A stretch of 64,000 bases of DNA from Periweissella fabalis (lineage in GTDB: Bacteria; Bacillota; Bacilli; Lactobacillales; Lactobacillaceae), in contig NZ_JAAXPN010000001.1 in NCBI RefSeq assembly GCF_012396505.1, positions 434,001 to 498,000 on the forward strand, in the 5' to 3' direction. The position numbers and the translations under genes were made by a program. The stretch's first letter is position 1. Each line of letters starts with the position of its first letter. The notes beneath the pieces were generated by a model that searched no databases, was not told the DNA's origin, and saw only the letters and a program-made list of their open reading frames with translations. Shown one piece after another: positions 62,269 to 64,000 of this stretch.

Positions 62269-63633
62269 TTATTGTTTTAATGGTATTATTTTAAAAACGA
62301 AAATCATTCCAAAACCAATTACACCAGCTAATAAAACCCCATTACCATCATTCATGAATAAACCATGTGCCCATGGGCCTTGCCAAAGGGCGTTATTAGT
62401 TGTGAGCATACCAACTAATACAGCCAAAAGCCAAGCTAAAATACCTTCCCAATGATAGTACTGTTGGCTAGTCATAGCAATTTCGTCAGAATCAAAACCT
62501 TGTCGATGGCGCAATAGATAATCAGCTGTAAAGGTTCCAAACCAGCCAAACAGAATAATTCCGATAGTACTTAGCCAAACATGTAGCTGTTCAAAAAAGT
62601 TAACTGGGGACGTCACCAAAACCGATGTACATAATGCTATTGCTAAAAATTGGCCAATTTGCACTTGCCCCGAGGATATCTTCAATTGTGTTATAAGTGG
62701 TGCTACTAACCGATTAGCATTTTTAAAACTCTGCATAGCGTGTAAAGCTAAAATGATTACTGCCACACCAAAGTAAATATTATTAAGCCAACCAGGTAAA
62801 ATTTGATAAATTTCTACAAATGGTAACCTTTTATTCGCTAAACTTGGAATCCCATAACTTAGCAATAATCCAACTACAATCAATAAATATGACGGTAAAC
62901 CACCACCAATTAAGGCTGCCACTAAAGTGCTATTTTGATAGTGACCTTTTTTAATTCGATTTCCCCAATTACCAGCTGCCATCGTACTTATCAAACTAGT
63001 CGCAACTGTAGCTAACATTACTGCTGGTACCCAGTTAGTAAACCAATTAGCGGTTGGTACATTGCTTATAGCTTGCCAATTAATATTACTAAATCCAAAG
63101 CCAGCCACGACTAAACTTAAAATGACAAATAATCCATGTAACCAAACCCGAATATCATGATTCCAACGCTTGCCACGCCAGATTAATAAGCCAATTAAAG
63201 TTAATGTAATAATACCGCTAGTCGCTAAAGCCCATGTATTCTTGGTTACTTGTCCTTGAGTAATAATTGTTAGAAGTAACCAACAACTAATAATAACTTG
63301 TAAAATTGTCCAACCAAAAGCATTAATCCATGCCAATATTTTTGCAACTCGATTACCATATCGTCCCAAAGTTGCTTGGCTCATTATTAACGTTGATAAA
63401 CCTGTTTTTTGACCAAGCGTAACTATCCATGCTGGAATTATAAAGCCAAATGCACTAACGACGGCAGCTAATAGTGCTTGAGTAAATGATAATTGATAAC
63501 TACCAATTAATACCCCTATCACAATGCCAATCATACCTAATTTAGCCATTAGAATGCGATAGGCTAAATCTTCTGGTACTTCTGTACGTTGCTTTGTATC
63601 CGCTGGGCTTATATTTAGACTTTTTTTATTCAT
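62269..63633 (-). CDS. NCS1-family permease (cytosine/purine/thiamine/allantoin type)
   Basis: Membrane transporter of 454 residues with about 12 hydrophobic segments. The N-terminal ends of helix 1 and 3 follow CodB-like proteins: LIGSYQLSFTQALL, IMSQATLGRYGN and WINAFGWTILQV. Substrate is a nucleobase, nucleoside or similar ring compound. AAGGAG is present before the ATG. It follows the ADP-ribosylglycohydrolase by 53 bases and precedes the kinase by 12, so transport and kinase are tightly linked. Confidence 0.88.
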   Translation of the reverse strand: MNKKSLNISPADTKQRTEVPEDLAYRILMAKLGMIGIVIGVLIGSYQLSFTQALLAAVVSAFGFIIPAWIVTLGQKTGLSTLIMSQATLGRYGNRVAKILAWINAFGWTILQVIISCWLLLTIITQGQVTKNTWALATSGIITLTLIGLLIWRGKRWNHDIRVWLHGLFVILSLVVAGFGFSNINWQAISNVPTANWFTNWVPAVMLATVATSLISTMAAGNWGNRIKKGHYQNSTLVAALIGGGLPSYLLIVVGLLLSYGIPSLANKRLPFVEIYQILPGWLNNIYFGVAVIILALHAMQSFKNANRLVAPLITQLKISSGQVQIGQFLAIALCTSVLVTSPVNFFEQLHVWLSTIGIILFGWFGTFTADYLLRHRQGFDSDEIAMTSQQYYHWEGILAWLLAVLVGMLTTNNALWQGPWAHGLFMNDGNGVLLAGVIGFGMIFVFKIIPLKQ

Positions 63634-63686
63634 AATCCTCGACTCCTTTCTTAACTTACTTTATTAACCATTAACCTTTTGCTAAC

Positions 63687-64000
63687 TTACTTGATTTTAT
63701 TATGCCGTAAAGGTTCAAACGTCAACATTTGTTGTGCGATACCTTTTAAATCCTGCGATGGATTTTGACGATCAATTAAACTGCACCAATCTTTTGAAAT
63801 TGATTGCCAGCCATTTTTAGCACCACAAATGGCTGTTGCTAAGGCACCAATTGTGGTGGTATCACCCCCTAAGTTTGCACACATTTGTGCACATTTTTTT
63901 ACGTCACGTGTGTAGTATGCAATGATTAAAGCCGTTGGAACACTCTCGCTAGTTAATTCGCTTGTTCCAACTAATTCATACATGGCACGGACAAAACCAC
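63687..64000 (-). CDS. ADP-ribosylglycohydrolase family protein, C-terminal part
   Basis: The frame stays open to the window edge, so only the last 104 or so residues are seen. The family's last metal-binding motif reads LGGDTTTIGALATAICGA, where most members have GGDxDT: the second Asp, a metal ligand in characterised ADP-ribosyl hydrolases, is Thr here. The protein ends LTFEPLRHNKIK. It is the upstream member of the operon with the permease, kinase, EIIA-like protein and LacI regulator. It may cleave an N-glycosidic bond of a nucleoside-like substrate, or be altered in activity. Confidence 0.8.
   Translation of the reverse strand, partial: GFVRAMYELVGTSELTSESVPTALIIAYYTRDVKKCAQMCANLGGDTTTIGALATAICGAKNGWQSISKDWCSLIDRQNPSQDLKGIAQQMLTFEPLRHNKIK

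Noticed and set aside
1-64000. Prophage, insertion sequence, tRNA, rRNA or replication origin
   Set aside because: No transposase, integrase, structural phage gene, tRNA-like cloverleaf or DnaA-box cluster was recognised by eye; a tRNA scan could still find a short gene.

Overview
The window is 64 kb of AT-rich chromosome from a low-GC Gram-positive bacterium. I read it as a heterofermentative member of the Lactobacillaceae, most likely on the Weissella/Periweissella/Leuconostoc side. The reasons are textbook AGGAG ribosome binding sites, perfect CcpA (cre) boxes, a mannitol PTS, a choloylglycine hydrolase, a type II-A CRISPR-Cas locus, a TPP-controlled thiamine salvage operon, and protein sequences that look lactobacillar. 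The genus is inference; no rRNA is present.

Layout, left to right. 0.3-3.9 kb: a minus-strand thiamine salvage operon (tenA, thiM, thiD, thiE, thiamine-binding protein) behind a TPP riboswitch with a terminator. 3.9-10.4 kb: malate:quinone oxidoreductase, a gluconate permease/dehydrogenase pair with a cre site and a palindromic operator, manganese pyrophosphatase and a LysR regulator. 10.6-26.6 kb: core genes parC/parE, dnaG-rpoD (with a hairpin in the leader), recO behind an unusual Na+/H+ antiporter, lone EIIA-Glc and lone biotin-carrier cluster, then dprA-topA. 26.7-41.3 kb: accessory transport and metabolism (YeiH exporter with LysR, SMR pump, signal peptidase, aldehyde dehydrogenase, TauE exporter, SemiSWEET, esterase, bile-salt/penicillin hydrolase), a large secreted protein, a HEPN-domain protein and an odd methyltransferase-like protein. 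41.3-46.9 kb: the mannitol operon mtlA-mtlR-mtlF-mtlD. 47-51 kb: AraC regulator, esterase, and arsC between two copies of an unexplained direct repeat. 51.1-57.5 kb: a complete type II-A CRISPR-Cas system (cas9, cas1, cas2, csn2, three spacers, divergent tracrRNA) with an unknown 61-codon ORF between cas9 and the tracrRNA. 57.7-64 kb: a HAD phosphatase, a paralogue of the methyltransferase-like protein, and a LacI-controlled operon (ADP-ribosylglycohydrolase, NCS1 permease, PfkB kinase, EIIA-Man).

The most unusual signals are these. (1) Two paralogous proteins 25 kb apart look like N6-adenine DNA methylases that have lost the catalytic NPPY motif. (2) A lone EIIA-Man protein carries Tyr in place of its phosphorylatable His, in the same operon as an ADP-ribosylglycohydrolase with an altered metal-binding motif; together they suggest a non-canonical nucleoside or glycoside salvage operon. 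(3) A Na+/H+ antiporter, a lone EIIA-Glc and a lone biotin carrier form a translationally tight cluster. (4) A small ORF and a bidirectional terminator split the cas operon. There are no insertion sequences, prophage genes, tRNAs or rRNAs that I can recognise.
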